11,534 nt of DNA, taken from contig DAOWAG010000018.1 in the NCBI GenBank assembly GCA_030634715.1, positions 1 to 11,534 of the forward strand, in the 5' to 3' direction. Source of the stretch: Candidatus Aegiribacteria sp. (lineage in GTDB: Bacteria > Fermentibacterota > Fermentibacteria > Fermentibacterales > Fermentibacteraceae). Position 1 is the first letter of the stretch. Every line of letters begins with the position of its first letter. The notes under the pieces were generated by a model. That model was not told the DNA's origin and searched no databases. It saw only the letters and a list, made by a program, of their open reading frames with translations. The translations under genes and the position numbers were made by a program. Of this stretch, positions 1 through 7,874 are shown piece by piece.

Positions 1-1
1 A

Positions 2-775
2 TCTCTTATTCTCTGGATCTCGTATTTCTTAACTCCACTTGGATGGATATGGCTCTCACATCATGCGGGAAGCACAGTAAATGCGAAAGATCTGGCTTCA
101 GCATGGTTCATCAGCCAGCTAGGTAGATATATGCCGGGGAAAATATGGTTATTTGCGGGAAGAGTCGGTTTTCTGAAATCAACTGGACTCTCTACATTCA
201 AAGCCACAAGTGTACCTTTCCTTGAAGTACTTTTCACCGCTGCTGCGGCAGGATTAGCCGCAACTGTTCCAATCATCCTGACTGAGAGTATCTCATTTGC
301 CGATTCCGGTTTGAGAACAGTAATTCTAGCCGCGGGCGTGTGTGTGCTGATTATTCCGCTCCTCACTCCCATCCAAAGATGGCTCTATAAACTGAAATAT
401 GGAACAATCCCTGATACACTTGCTCTCCCTGGAGTCAAAGGTTCTTTAAAACTGCTTATGCTATATTCGGGGCTCTGGTGGCTTCGAGGGTTAACTCTTT
501 TTCTCTGGCTTAAAGGTTTTGGGGTTCAGTCTATTGATTTCTGGATATGCTGTGCAGCTGCCCCACTCTCATGGCTGGCCGGTTATATTGTATTCCTTTC
601 TCCAGGGGGAATCGGGATTAGAGAAGCAACTGCAGTAGCCATCGTCGCTCCTTCAGGGGTAACTGGTCCCGTACTTGCAGTTATTGCGGGACAGCGAGTG
701 CTTCTATCAATTGCAGAAGTATTCTTTGCACTTATTTCAACTGGAAAAGCAAAGATATTCAGAAGGGAAAGATAA
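2..775 (+). CDS. Flippase-like integral membrane protein (PF03706-type lysylphosphatidylglycerol synthase TM domain), 5' partial
   Basis: The reading frame is open from the left edge, so the start lies upstream; 257 residues are visible before TAA at 773-775. The ATG at 131 is internal, because conserved family sequence precedes it (WFISQLGRYMPGK spans it). Visible family signatures are QLGRYMPGK, GRVGFLKS, LWLKGFGVQS, SPGGIGIREA and GQRVLLS, interleaved with several hydrophobic helices. The same blocks occur in the same order in the N-terminal half of the gene at 3108, so the two are paralogues. By that alignment about 60 N-terminal residues are missing. The family includes the lipid-flipping domain of MprF and many uncharacterised proteins near glycolipid genes. 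Transport of a lipid or lipid-linked sugar across the inner membrane is inferred; the substrate is unknown. No MprF-type aminoacyltransferase domain follows: the protein ends just after the last helix. The next gene begins within 2-5 bases, so both belong to one operon. Confidence 0.9.
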   Translation, partial: SLILWISYFLTPLGWIWLSHHAGSTVNAKDLASAWFISQLGRYMPGKIWLFAGRVGFLKSTGLSTFKATSVPFLEVLFTAAAAGLAATVPIILTESISFADSGLRTVILAAGVCVLIIPLLTPIQRWLYKLKYGTIPDTLALPGVKGSLKLLMLYSGLWWLRGLTLFLWLKGFGVQSIDFWICCAAAPLSWLAGYIVFLSPGGIGIREATAVAIVAPSGVTGPVLAVIAGQRVLLSIAEVFFALISTGKAKIFRRER

Positions 776-780
776 GATTG

Positions 781-3108
781 ATGAGGCTCCCGAAAAATAC
801 TGGATTCTTACTATTTCTTATTCCTGCAGTAATTTTAACCTATTCGTCTGTATTTCTCTCCGGAAATCTTCCTGGAGGAGATCTCAGTGATACCGTCAGC
901 CAGGGGTATCCATTCTTTACATATACAGCAGAGTCCCTGCAGGATGGACACATTCCCCACTGGAATCCATACGTGTTTTGCGGTATTCCATTCTACTCCT
1001 CATTTTCTGCGCCTGTCTTCTATCCTGTTAGAGGTCTGCTTTTGCTTGCATCGGGCGTCGAGGGTACAATCCGTTTTCTCTTCCCTATCCATATGCTTCT
1101 CGGAGGGATATTTGCCTGGCTTTTCCTCGGTTCAATAGGTGTGAGTAAATGGGGCAGAATAGTGGGAGTCCTTGCCTTCGCCACAACGACCTGGTCTAAT
1201 ACTTTATTTTATGCAGGGCATGGTAGCAAAATAATCTGCTGGAGCTTTCTCCCTCTCCTTCTCTATTCCTGCGAAAAATGGATACAGACAAAAAGAGGAA
1301 CATTCATAGCCCTGGGTGGAATAGCGCTTGGAATGCAGGCTCTTGCCAGCCATCCTCAAATGTTCCTTTACTCTTCTGGTGCTGCTCTGATTTGGATCAG
1401 TTTCAGAGTCTTCTCTCAGAAGGGTAATCTCAAGAAAAACGCGGGATTGGCTCTTTCAGGATTCTTACTAATCCTTCTGCTGTCAGTGGCAATTGGCGCG
1501 GTTCAGCTTCTTCCCGGATACAATTTCTCCAGGCACTCAACACGAGGGGTTGATCTATCACTTGATAAGGCTGCGAGTTACTCACTGCCTCCGGAAGAGA
1601 CACTAACAATGCTGTTTCCTCACCTTTTTGGATATAGACACGGATTCCCTGACAGTATGATCTCCGGTGTTCCTTATTACTATGGCAGACTTGGGCTCAG
1701 ATTGAGCAGTGAATTCACCGGCATTGCAGTATTCCTTCTTGCGCTTGCGGCCTTTCTTGGTTCGAAAAAAAGATACAGATGGCCATTTCTGGCAATCATG
1801 ATTACAGGTCTTCTGATATCATGGGGAGGTTACACTCCCATATTTGAAATTCTGTATCGAATAATACCATTCTTCAGAAAACTGAGAGCGCCACATATGG
1901 CTGCTTTCCTGACAACTTCAGCAATTGCTCTGGCTGCGGGTCCCGGATTCGACGCTATTTTCGGGAAAGACAAATTTCCAGAGAAAAGATTCCTGAAGGT
2001 AATAGCCGTCTTTGCAGGAATATGTGTCTGTATTTATCTGCTTGCAGGTTCATTACTTCCAGGCCTGCAATCAGGCTGGTGGAACAGGATGGGAAATCCG
2101 GATGCAACTGGATACTCATTTGTTGTTCAGAGACGTGCTGATCTGGCTGCGCCTGATTTCCTGAAAGCAGCAGGAGCTGCTTTTGTGCTGGGAAGTTTAC
2201 TGTATTTTAAGAAACACATGAAGACCAAACTTGCTATTCCCGGAATTGCATTGATAGCATTACTTGCGATTGAGACTATTCCAATAGACAGAGATTTTCA
2301 GGTATACCTTCCGGAAACGGATGTGAGCGATCTTTTTGTCGAATCTGAGGGTTTATCCAATACCGTTGGTTCCGGAAGATTGTTTCCCGGAGGAAACGAG
2401 TTTGTTCCATTGCATATTCGTTCTGTAACCGGCTATCATGCCGCCAAACCAGCTGTCGCAGAAGATCTGCAGTCTGTTCTGTCTTCAGGAGGCATCTTCT
2501 CACTCCGCCAGACCGCATATACAGTGCTGCAAGCTGATGGGGAAAATCTGACATACGCTCAGGTACGGAATACTTTACTGAATCAAGCTTCCGCAGAGGA
2601 TTCAACATCATTGGACACACTCCGTGCACTTGTCCCGGAAATTCCCTTGCCAAGAACATGGTTTGCCAGCAGCTGGATACTTCTGACAGAAGAACAGTGC
2701 CTGGCAGCTATTGCGTCAGGAATAAATTTCCAGAACATTTCAATACTGTATGAAAATCCTGGATTGCCGGAGTCGATTAATAGTCTGGATGCGGAGGCTT
2801 CGATTGTAGTTGATGAAGCAGAAAGGGTAATCATTCATACTTTGAATGAATCGGAAGGCCTTCTTATTCTTGCTGATACATGGTATCCAAGGTGGCAGGT
2901 CAGTATTGATGGTGAACCGGCTTTAATGCTTCAGGCTAATCACTGGCAGCGAGGTGTTCGCGTGCCTGCCGGATCTCATGTTGTGGAATTCAACTTCGAT
3001 TCATCGGATTTCAGTATGGGTCTCCTTTTATCAATTACAGGATTGATATGCGCCATTCTCCTTATTGTATTTGATCTAATAATCAGAAGAAAACGGAAAT
3101 CAGCATAA
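781..3108 (+). CDS. YfhO-family polytopic membrane protein (GT-C-like glycosyltransferase)
   Basis: About 775 residues with many hydrophobic helices. The N-terminus has one helix (about residues 9-26), then an extracytoplasmic GGDLSD motif (residues 32-37) and HIPHWNPYVFCGIPF (about 57-71), the typical first-loop signature of YfhO proteins. ASHPQMFLY (about 189-197) is another family block. The C-terminal soluble part ends with DTWYPRWQVSIDG and RVPAGSHVVEF, the beta-rich YfhO tail, followed by a last helix and a basic end. In Firmicutes, YfhO proteins move a sugar from undecaprenyl phosphate onto lipoteichoic acid outside the membrane; the acidic GGDxxD loop is the likely catalytic region. 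Acceptor and donor here are unknown. ATG 781 is preferred over the adjacent in-frame TTG 778; the upstream purine run (GAAGGGA, 762-768) does not separate them. The gene starts 5 bases after the previous stop and overlaps the next start (TAATG), implying translational coupling. Confidence 0.88.
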   Translation: MRLPKNTGFLLFLIPAVILTYSSVFLSGNLPGGDLSDTVSQGYPFFTYTAESLQDGHIPHWNPYVFCGIPFYSSFSAPVFYPVRGLLLLASGVEGTIRFLFPIHMLLGGIFAWLFLGSIGVSKWGRIVGVLAFATTTWSNTLFYAGHGSKIICWSFLPLLLYSCEKWIQTKRGTFIALGGIALGMQALASHPQMFLYSSGAALIWISFRVFSQKGNLKKNAGLALSGFLLILLLSVAIGAVQLLPGYNFSRHSTRGVDLSLDKAASYSLPPEETLTMLFPHLFGYRHGFPDSMISGVPYYYGRLGLRLSSEFTGIAVFLLALAAFLGSKKRYRWPFLAIMITGLLISWGGYTPIFEILYRIIPFFRKLRAPHMAAFLTTSAIALAAGPGFDAIFGKDKFPEKRFLKVIAVFAGICVCIYLLAGSLLPGLQSGWWNRMGNPDATGYSFVVQRRADLAAPDFLKAAGAAFVLGSLLYFKKHMKTKLAIPGIALIALLAIETIPIDRDFQVYLPETDVSDLFVESEGLSNTVGSGRLFPGGNEFVPLHIRSVTGYHAAKPAVAEDLQSVLSSGGIFSLRQTAYTVLQADGENLTYAQVRNTLLNQASAEDSTSLDTLRALVPEIPLPRTWFASSWILLTEEQCLAAIASGINFQNISILYENPGLPESINSLDAEASIVVDEAERVIIHTLNESEGLLILADTWYPRWQVSIDGEPALMLQANHWQRGVRVPAGSHVVEFNFDSSDFSMGLLLSITGLICAILLIVFDLIIRRKRKSA

Positions 3109-5210
3109 TGGTCAAGGATCGAAAAAAACTGTTCCACCTGCTGACCACCTGGGGTGGAGTACTCCTTCTTATTGTCGCTATTCTCTATTTTGCTCTGGAA
3201 CTATGGCCCAAATGGCAACCAGCACTGATTGGATTCTGGGAAAACTCAAGAGACAGCGCAAGCCTGCCCATGATTGGATTATCGTTTATCTCACTGTTAC
3301 TGGGATACTATTTTGCTCCAGCGCCATGGAGGAAAATCCTGGAAGCCCTAAAAATCCCAAAGATTGATAAAGGTGAAGTCAGGCGCAACTGGTACACAAC
3401 CCAGATGGGGCAGTACGTTCCAGGTAAACTCTGGATGATTGTCGGAAGAATCACCTTCCTGAAAGCACACGGAACCGGTCCTGTAAAGGCTATAACAGCC
3501 TTCATCCTGGAAAACCTCTACATGATGGTTGCTCTGACAATCATGGCATTAATAGCGCTTCCATTCCTCAGAATGGCGAATGTACCGATTCCTGTAATAA
3601 TCGCTCTCTGGATTTCAGCAGGTCTTGGAGTTGTAATGCTCTTCGCACCGAAAATACAAAGGGTCCTCACTCATAAGCTCAGTCATAGACTGGGAGCGGA
3701 TATCGATGACCTGCCTCATATCTCTCACAGGCACCAGGCTGTATTCATAGGGTACAATCTTCTTTCATGGAGCCTTCGGAGTATGGCTCTGTACTTCTGG
3801 TTCAGGGGCTTCGGAGTTCAATCCGACCCACCATTTGCGATGATTGCAATCTGTCTTCTTGCGGGTCCTGTGTCCTGGTTCATCGCGCTTATAATGGTTT
3901 TCATACCGGGTGGAATTGGAATAAGGGAAGGTGTTCAGGGTCTTCTTCTTTCGGGCTTCGTACATGGTGGTGTTGAAGTTGCTACAGTCATCGCACTTGG
4001 TCAGAGAGTAATGCTCATTGTTGTTGAAGGGTTATATGCTCTTCAGGCTATTATCTACGGGGCTATGAGAAGAAAATTCACTGAGAAAATGAATCATATC
4101 GAGCAGATCTTTCATCTCGCAGGCAGTATTTTCAAGGGAGCCCTGGCGATGCACAGGCTCTCACCGCCACCACAGCCGATCAATGTGACGTTCTCCATCA
4201 CAAGACGTTGCCAGTCAAGATGCAAGACATGTTATATATGGAAGCATGATGAGGGTGATGACCTTGATCTGCAGATAATAGAGCGTCTCTTCCGTTCTAT
4301 CGGCTGGACATATTTTTTCAACGTTTCGGGTGGAGAACCATATCTCAGGGATGATCTGCCGGAAATCATAGAACTTGCATGCAGATATATGCATCCTGCT
4401 GTTATTCACATTCCCACAAATGGACTTGCTCCGGACAAAATCGAACGCCTTACTAGAGAAACTCTTGAGATCATGGAAAAGATTGCCCCGGGAACGGTAC
4501 TCACGATTAAACCCTCATTTGACGGGATAGGCAAGATGCACGATGAAATCAGGGGAGTACCTGGGAACTTCGAGAAATTGCTTGATACATTAGAGAGACT
4601 TAAAAAACTCAGAAAGGAATACAAATACCTTCATGTAGGAGTGGGCACTGTCATCTCTCGCTTCAACGCGCCGCATCTGCGGGAAATAATCGCTTATGCG
4701 AAGAACCTTGATGTAGATACATACATTAATGAAGTTGCGGAAGAGCGGGAGGAGTTTTTCAATCTGGGCTCCGGGATCACACCGAACAGTCATAGTTATG
4801 AAGAACTTATGGCGATATTCAAAACTTCGGTCAGAGAGAATATTAAGAAAATGAAGATACTTCCCCGGATTACTACCGCAATGAGGCTGGTCTATTACGA
4901 TCTGACCGTCAGACTTCTCACCGAGAAGAAGCAGATCATCCCGTGCTCTGCAGGATTGTTGAATGTTCACATTAATTCAGATGGAAGTATCTGGCCTTGC
5001 GCAGTACTCGCATACAAGGGTAAGATGGGATCTCTGGATAGTGAAACGGATTTCATGGATATCTGGCGATCGAAAAAATCAACTGAAATCAGAAAATCAA
5101 TCAGAAGAGGTGAATGCGCATGCCCGCTGGCCAATCAGGCATACTCCAACATTCTACTTCATCCACCAAGTCTGATGAAAACCCTCTGGATAGCACTCAG
5201 AGGGAAATGA
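3108..5210 (+). CDS. Fusion: flippase-like membrane domain (PF03706 type) + radical SAM + SPASM/twitch-like C-terminus
   Basis: A single uninterrupted 700-residue frame. Residues 1-320 are a flippase-like membrane domain, with helices at roughly 13-33, 53-70, 131-154, 162-180, 244-268 and 288-316, and family blocks QMGQYVPGK (99-107), FRGFGVQS (232-239), IPGGIGIREG (266-275) and GQRVML (298-303). A basic linker (RRKFTEK) follows. Residues about 356-600 are a radical SAM domain: C368, C372 and C375 form CX3CX2C for the 4Fe-4S/SAM cluster, and SGGEP (407-411) is the SAM-binding motif. C613, C631, C670 and C672 fit a reduced SPASM/twitch domain with one auxiliary cluster (HINSDGSIWPC, 621-631). 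The radical domain must face the cytoplasm, and the basic linker agrees. The start overlaps the yfhO-like stop. Modification of a membrane-embedded lipid or glycolipid is inferred; the substrate is unknown. Domain assignments are firm; I do not recognise the architecture as a named family. Confidence 0.93.
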   Translation: MVKDRKKLFHLLTTWGGVLLLIVAILYFALELWPKWQPALIGFWENSRDSASLPMIGLSFISLLLGYYFAPAPWRKILEALKIPKIDKGEVRRNWYTTQMGQYVPGKLWMIVGRITFLKAHGTGPVKAITAFILENLYMMVALTIMALIALPFLRMANVPIPVIIALWISAGLGVVMLFAPKIQRVLTHKLSHRLGADIDDLPHISHRHQAVFIGYNLLSWSLRSMALYFWFRGFGVQSDPPFAMIAICLLAGPVSWFIALIMVFIPGGIGIREGVQGLLLSGFVHGGVEVATVIALGQRVMLIVVEGLYALQAIIYGAMRRKFTEKMNHIEQIFHLAGSIFKGALAMHRLSPPPQPINVTFSITRRCQSRCKTCYIWKHDEGDDLDLQIIERLFRSIGWTYFFNVSGGEPYLRDDLPEIIELACRYMHPAVIHIPTNGLAPDKIERLTRETLEIMEKIAPGTVLTIKPSFDGIGKMHDEIRGVPGNFEKLLDTLERLKKLRKEYKYLHVGVGTVISRFNAPHLREIIAYAKNLDVDTYINEVAEEREEFFNLGSGITPNSHSYEELMAIFKTSVRENIKKMKILPRITTAMRLVYYDLTVRLLTEKKQIIPCSAGLLNVHINSDGSIWPCAVLAYKGKMGSLDSETDFMDIWRSKKSTEIRKSIRRGECACPLANQAYSNILLHPPSLMKTLWIALRGK
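5178..5204 (-). terminator. Possible intrinsic terminator of the tsaC operon, inside the 3' end of the fusion gene
   Basis: A perfect 7-bp inverted repeat (CCCTCTG at 5182-5188, CAGAGGG at 5198-5204) has a 9-base loop. Read on the minus strand it is followed directly by four T residues (complement of 5178-5181), about 37 bases past the tsaC stop. The plus strand has no T run, so it would act only on minus transcripts. The stem and T tract are short, so it may be weak or fortuitous. Confidence 0.4.
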
Positions 5211-5240
5211 ATCGAATCAGAATAGAAGATTGTCATAAGT

Positions 5241-5819
5241 CTACTCCTGACGCAGCACTTTTATGATCGTTGACGGGGATGACTGGGGGAGATCTCCGGC
5301 ATTGAGCACGATGTCTACACCTGAGATTATGTTATCAGGAATTGCCGAAATGCTTAGTGAGCTGTCTTCACCCGCATGATTGGCGCTGGTGGAGACCAGC
5401 GGGATACCGCAGCGCTTCAGAAGCTGTTCGCTCAGGGCGTCGGCGGGATGACGGAGTGCCACTGTGTTATCCTTTCCCCTGACCCATTCAGGACACCTGT
5501 TCCCTGCTGGAAGCACAAAGGTAAGTCTGCCCGGCCAGCGTAGCAGAAGAATTTCACGCACTTCGGGATCAATTCCATCTGTAAGAGACTCCGCCATGGA
5601 TAGACCATCTACGATGAGTATGAATGGTCTCGGTCTATCGTAACCCTTGATCTTCGCAAGCCTCTTCACAGAATCCATTCTATCGGCACGGCACAGTATT
5701 CCGTAAACGGTATCGGAAGGGTAAAGGACTATACCTCCGGAGAGAAGCAGTGAAACTGCTTTCTCAATGGCATCCTCTTCAGGATTGGTGAGACCTATGG
5801 AGAATTCAGGTGTTTTCAC
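5241..5819 (-). CDS. tsaC: Threonylcarbamoyl-AMP synthase (TsaC/YrdC/Sua5 family)
   Basis: Makes threonylcarbamoyl-AMP from threonine, bicarbonate and ATP, the first step of t6A37 modification of ANN-decoding tRNAs in the cytoplasm. The YrdC fold is clear: GGIVLYPSDTVYG near the N-terminus, the KIKGYDRPRPF segment that carries basic nucleotide-binding residues, WPGRLTFVLP, VALRHPAD and the VSTSANHAG signature. The length, about 192 residues, matches the short YrdC/TsaC type without the extra Sua5 C-terminal domain. I place the start at GTG 5819, because a GGAAGGA ribosome binding site lies 9 bases before it. An upstream in-frame TTG at 5837 (198 residues) has a purine stretch only 2 bases away and looks unlikely. 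The gene overlaps the end of purD by 14 bases and closes the minus-strand operon; stop is TAG at 5241-5243. Confidence 0.93.
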   Translation of the reverse strand: MKTPEFSIGLTNPEEDAIEKAVSLLLSGGIVLYPSDTVYGILCRADRMDSVKRLAKIKGYDRPRPFILIVDGLSMAESLTDGIDPEVREILLLRWPGRLTFVLPAGNRCPEWVRGKDNTVALRHPADALSEQLLKRCGIPLVSTSANHAGEDSSLSISAIPDNIISGVDIVLNAGDLPQSSPSTIIKVLRQE

Positions 5820-7068
5820 CGACCAATGTCCTTCCAATATCCTTTCTGAAATATTTCTTTTTAAAATCTATCTTATCAAGCTCCAGGTAGGTTCTATCAA
5901 GAGCATCACTCAATGAATCTCCAATAGCTACCACGCTGAGCACTCTTCCCCCACTGGTTACGATCCCTTTATCTGCCTTCTTTGTTCCCGCATGGAAAAC
6001 AGCAGCGCCTTCAATTCTCTCCAGACCGGAAATGAGAAAACCCTTTTCATATGACGATGGATATCCGCCTGAAGCCATCACAACGCAAGCGCAACAGCCA
6101 TCCTTGATTGAGATCTTTTCTGGAAGTGATCCTCCACGAGCAGCAGTGTAAAGAAGATCCGCAAGATCATCATCAATCATGGGAAGCACTGCCTGAGTCT
6201 CCGGATCCCCAAACCGAACATTAAATTCCAGAACTTTTAGACCATCATCGGTAAGCATCAAACCAGCGTATAGAACTCCTCTGTAATCGATACCCCGTGA
6301 AGCCAGTTCCCTGAGAACCGGGAGAATGATTTCCTCTCTGGATGTTTCGCAGAAATCTTTCACAATTTCAGGTGGAGGGCAGATGGCTCCCATCCCTCCT
6401 GTATTCGGACCTGAATCTCCATCGCCAAGCCGTTTGTGATCTCTACTCGGTGGAAGAACAACACAATCAGTTCCGCTGCAGATGGCGAGTATGCTGACTT
6501 CCATGCCCTCAAGCCGCTCTTCGACAATAACATGCTGACCCGACTCACCAAGCCTGCCTTCGAAAAGGCTGTCAAGGATAGAGCTTGCTTCATCAGGTTC
6601 ATCTGGTAGAAATACGCCTTTACCAGCCGCAAGGCCGTCAGCTTTGAGCACAAATCCTTTTACGTTCTCACCCATGTACTTCATGGCCGAGTCTGTGTCT
6701 GTGAATACCCTACTCCGTGCTGTAGGTACGCCTGCGGAATTCATGATTTCCTTTGCGAACCATTTACTGCCTTCAAGCCTGGAGGCCATCTCCCCTGGAC
6801 CAAAACAGGAAATACCTTCGGCTCGGAGCGCATCTCCCAATCCGAAGACCAATGGCACCTCTGGACCGACAACAACCAGATCGATACTCCTGTCACGGGC
6901 AAGCGAAACAAGACCTCCAATATCATCAGCTTCGACCGATTCAAGCACTCCGAGTTCCGCCATACCGGGATTACCCGGAGCACAGAACAGAGTGTGTCCT
7001 CCAGATCTGGACAGAGACCAGGAAATCGCGTGCTCTCTTCCTCCACTGCCTACAACGAGTATTCTCAT
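5806..7068 (-). CDS. purD: Phosphoribosylamine-glycine ligase (GAR synthetase)
   Basis: Catalyses ATP-dependent ligation of glycine to 5-phosphoribosylamine, the second step of de novo purine synthesis, in the cytoplasm. The 420-residue length is normal for the stand-alone bacterial enzyme. Signatures in order: VVGSGGREHA (6-14), VVGPEVPLVFG (67-76), the ATP-grasp loop LKADGLAAGKGV (141-152), IVEERLEGMEVS (181-192), SRDHKRLGDGDSGPNTGGMGA (208-228) and the metal-binding block EFNVRFGDPETQ (281-292), then the C-terminal domain with HAGTKK (359-364) and TSGGRVLSV (371-379). The ATG overlaps the panB stop by 4 bases (ATGA) and an AGGGAG ribosome binding site lies 5 bases upstream. No other purine gene is nearby, so purD sits apart from any pur cluster within this window. 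Confidence 0.97.
   Translation of the reverse strand: MRILVVGSGGREHAISWSLSRSGGHTLFCAPGNPGMAELGVLESVEADDIGGLVSLARDRSIDLVVVGPEVPLVFGLGDALRAEGISCFGPGEMASRLEGSKWFAKEIMNSAGVPTARSRVFTDTDSAMKYMGENVKGFVLKADGLAAGKGVFLPDEPDEASSILDSLFEGRLGESGQHVIVEERLEGMEVSILAICSGTDCVVLPPSRDHKRLGDGDSGPNTGGMGAICPPPEIVKDFCETSREEIILPVLRELASRGIDYRGVLYAGLMLTDDGLKVLEFNVRFGDPETQAVLPMIDDDLADLLYTAARGGSLPEKISIKDGCCACVVMASGGYPSSYEKGFLISGLERIEGAAVFHAGTKKADKGIVTSGGRVLSVVAIGDSLSDALDRTYLELDKIDFKKKYFRKDIGRTLVGENT
5829..5835 (-). promoter_or_regulatory. Ribosome binding site deciding the tsaC start
   Basis: GGAAGGA on the minus strand (5835 down to 5829) lies 9 bases before GTG 5819. It sits inside the last codons of purD, so tsaC translation is probably coupled to purD. 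It supports the GTG start over TTG 5837, whose first codon it would overlap. Confidence 0.6.
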
Positions 7069-7874
7069 TTATTCTCCCTGGCTCTGTAGATGTGTTTTTC
7101 AGTCGGGAATTCCCTGCCCCGCACCTCATGACAGTATTCCTTCACAGCCCCAAGGATAATCTCGTCAAGCTGTACATATTTCTTAAGGAACTTCGGTTTG
7201 AATTCGCCGGAAAGACCGAGCATGTCATTCACAACCAGTATCTGCCCATCCGTATACCTTCCCGCTCCAATGCCAATGGTTGGAACGGACAGCTCATTCG
7301 TTATCTCGCGAGCAAGCTCCTCCTCGATACTTTCGAGCACTACAGAAAAGATACCCGCCTCCTGAAGAGCAAAAGCTTCTGACAGCATCCTCTCGCGCTG
7401 ATCATTGTAGACGACCCTGTATCCTCCGATCTGCCTTATTGACTGGGGCAGGAGTCCTATATGACCCATCACAGGAATCCCGGAATCGATAATAGCTTTT
7501 ACACGTGAAACGGATCGCTCGTTTCCGCCCTCCAGTTTAACCGCATCAGCTTCTCCCTCTGAAAGAAATCGAGCAGCGTTCTTCACAGCTTGAGCATCGG
7601 AGCACTCATAAGATCCAAAAGGCATATCTCCTACGACGAGGGTATTCTCCGCTCCCCGGCTGACCGCTTTCGTATGAACCAGCATGATATCAAGGTTAGC
7701 AGAAAGGGTTGTCTCCTCGCCAAGAACCACCATGGCAAGTGTATCCCCGACAAGTATAAAATCCACTCCGGCCTCTTCTTCAAGCTTTGCGGTTGTAAAA
7801 TCATATGCAGTAAGCGATACGATCCTTTCACCCTTTTCTTTCTTTAAGAGAAGAGATCTTACATTTCCCTTCAT
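7065..7874 (-). CDS. panB: 3-methyl-2-oxobutanoate hydroxymethyltransferase (ketopantoate hydroxymethyltransferase)
   Basis: Transfers a hydroxymethyl group from 5,10-methylenetetrahydrofolate to 2-oxoisovalerate, the first committed step of pantothenate and coenzyme A synthesis. The 269-residue TIM-barrel protein shows LTAYDFTTAK (21-30), VGDTLAMVV (42-50), VGDMPFGSY (81-89), AVKLEGG (111-117), MGHIGLLPQS (136-145), VVLESI (178-183) and GIGAGRYTDGQ (201-211). By family knowledge D44 and D83 bind magnesium and E181 is the general base; all are present. The ATG overlaps the upstream phosphatase stop by 4 bases, and a GGAAGGAG ribosome binding site lies 8 bases before it. panC and panD are not in the window. 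Confidence 0.97.
   Translation of the reverse strand: MKGNVRSLLLKKEKGERIVSLTAYDFTTAKLEEEAGVDFILVGDTLAMVVLGEETTLSANLDIMLVHTKAVSRGAENTLVVGDMPFGSYECSDAQAVKNAARFLSEGEADAVKLEGGNERSVSRVKAIIDSGIPVMGHIGLLPQSIRQIGGYRVVYNDQRERMLSEAFALQEAGIFSVVLESIEEELAREITNELSVPTIGIGAGRYTDGQILVVNDMLGLSGEFKPKFLKKYVQLDEIILGAVKEYCHEVRGREFPTEKHIYRARENK

Noticed and set aside
131..775. Treating ATG 131 as the true start of the first gene
   Set aside because: Conserved family residues continue in frame upstream to position 2, so the gene is cut by the window edge.
6644..7382. Plus-strand open frames of 171 and 209 codons
   Set aside because: Antisense shadows of purD and panB without recognisable domains.
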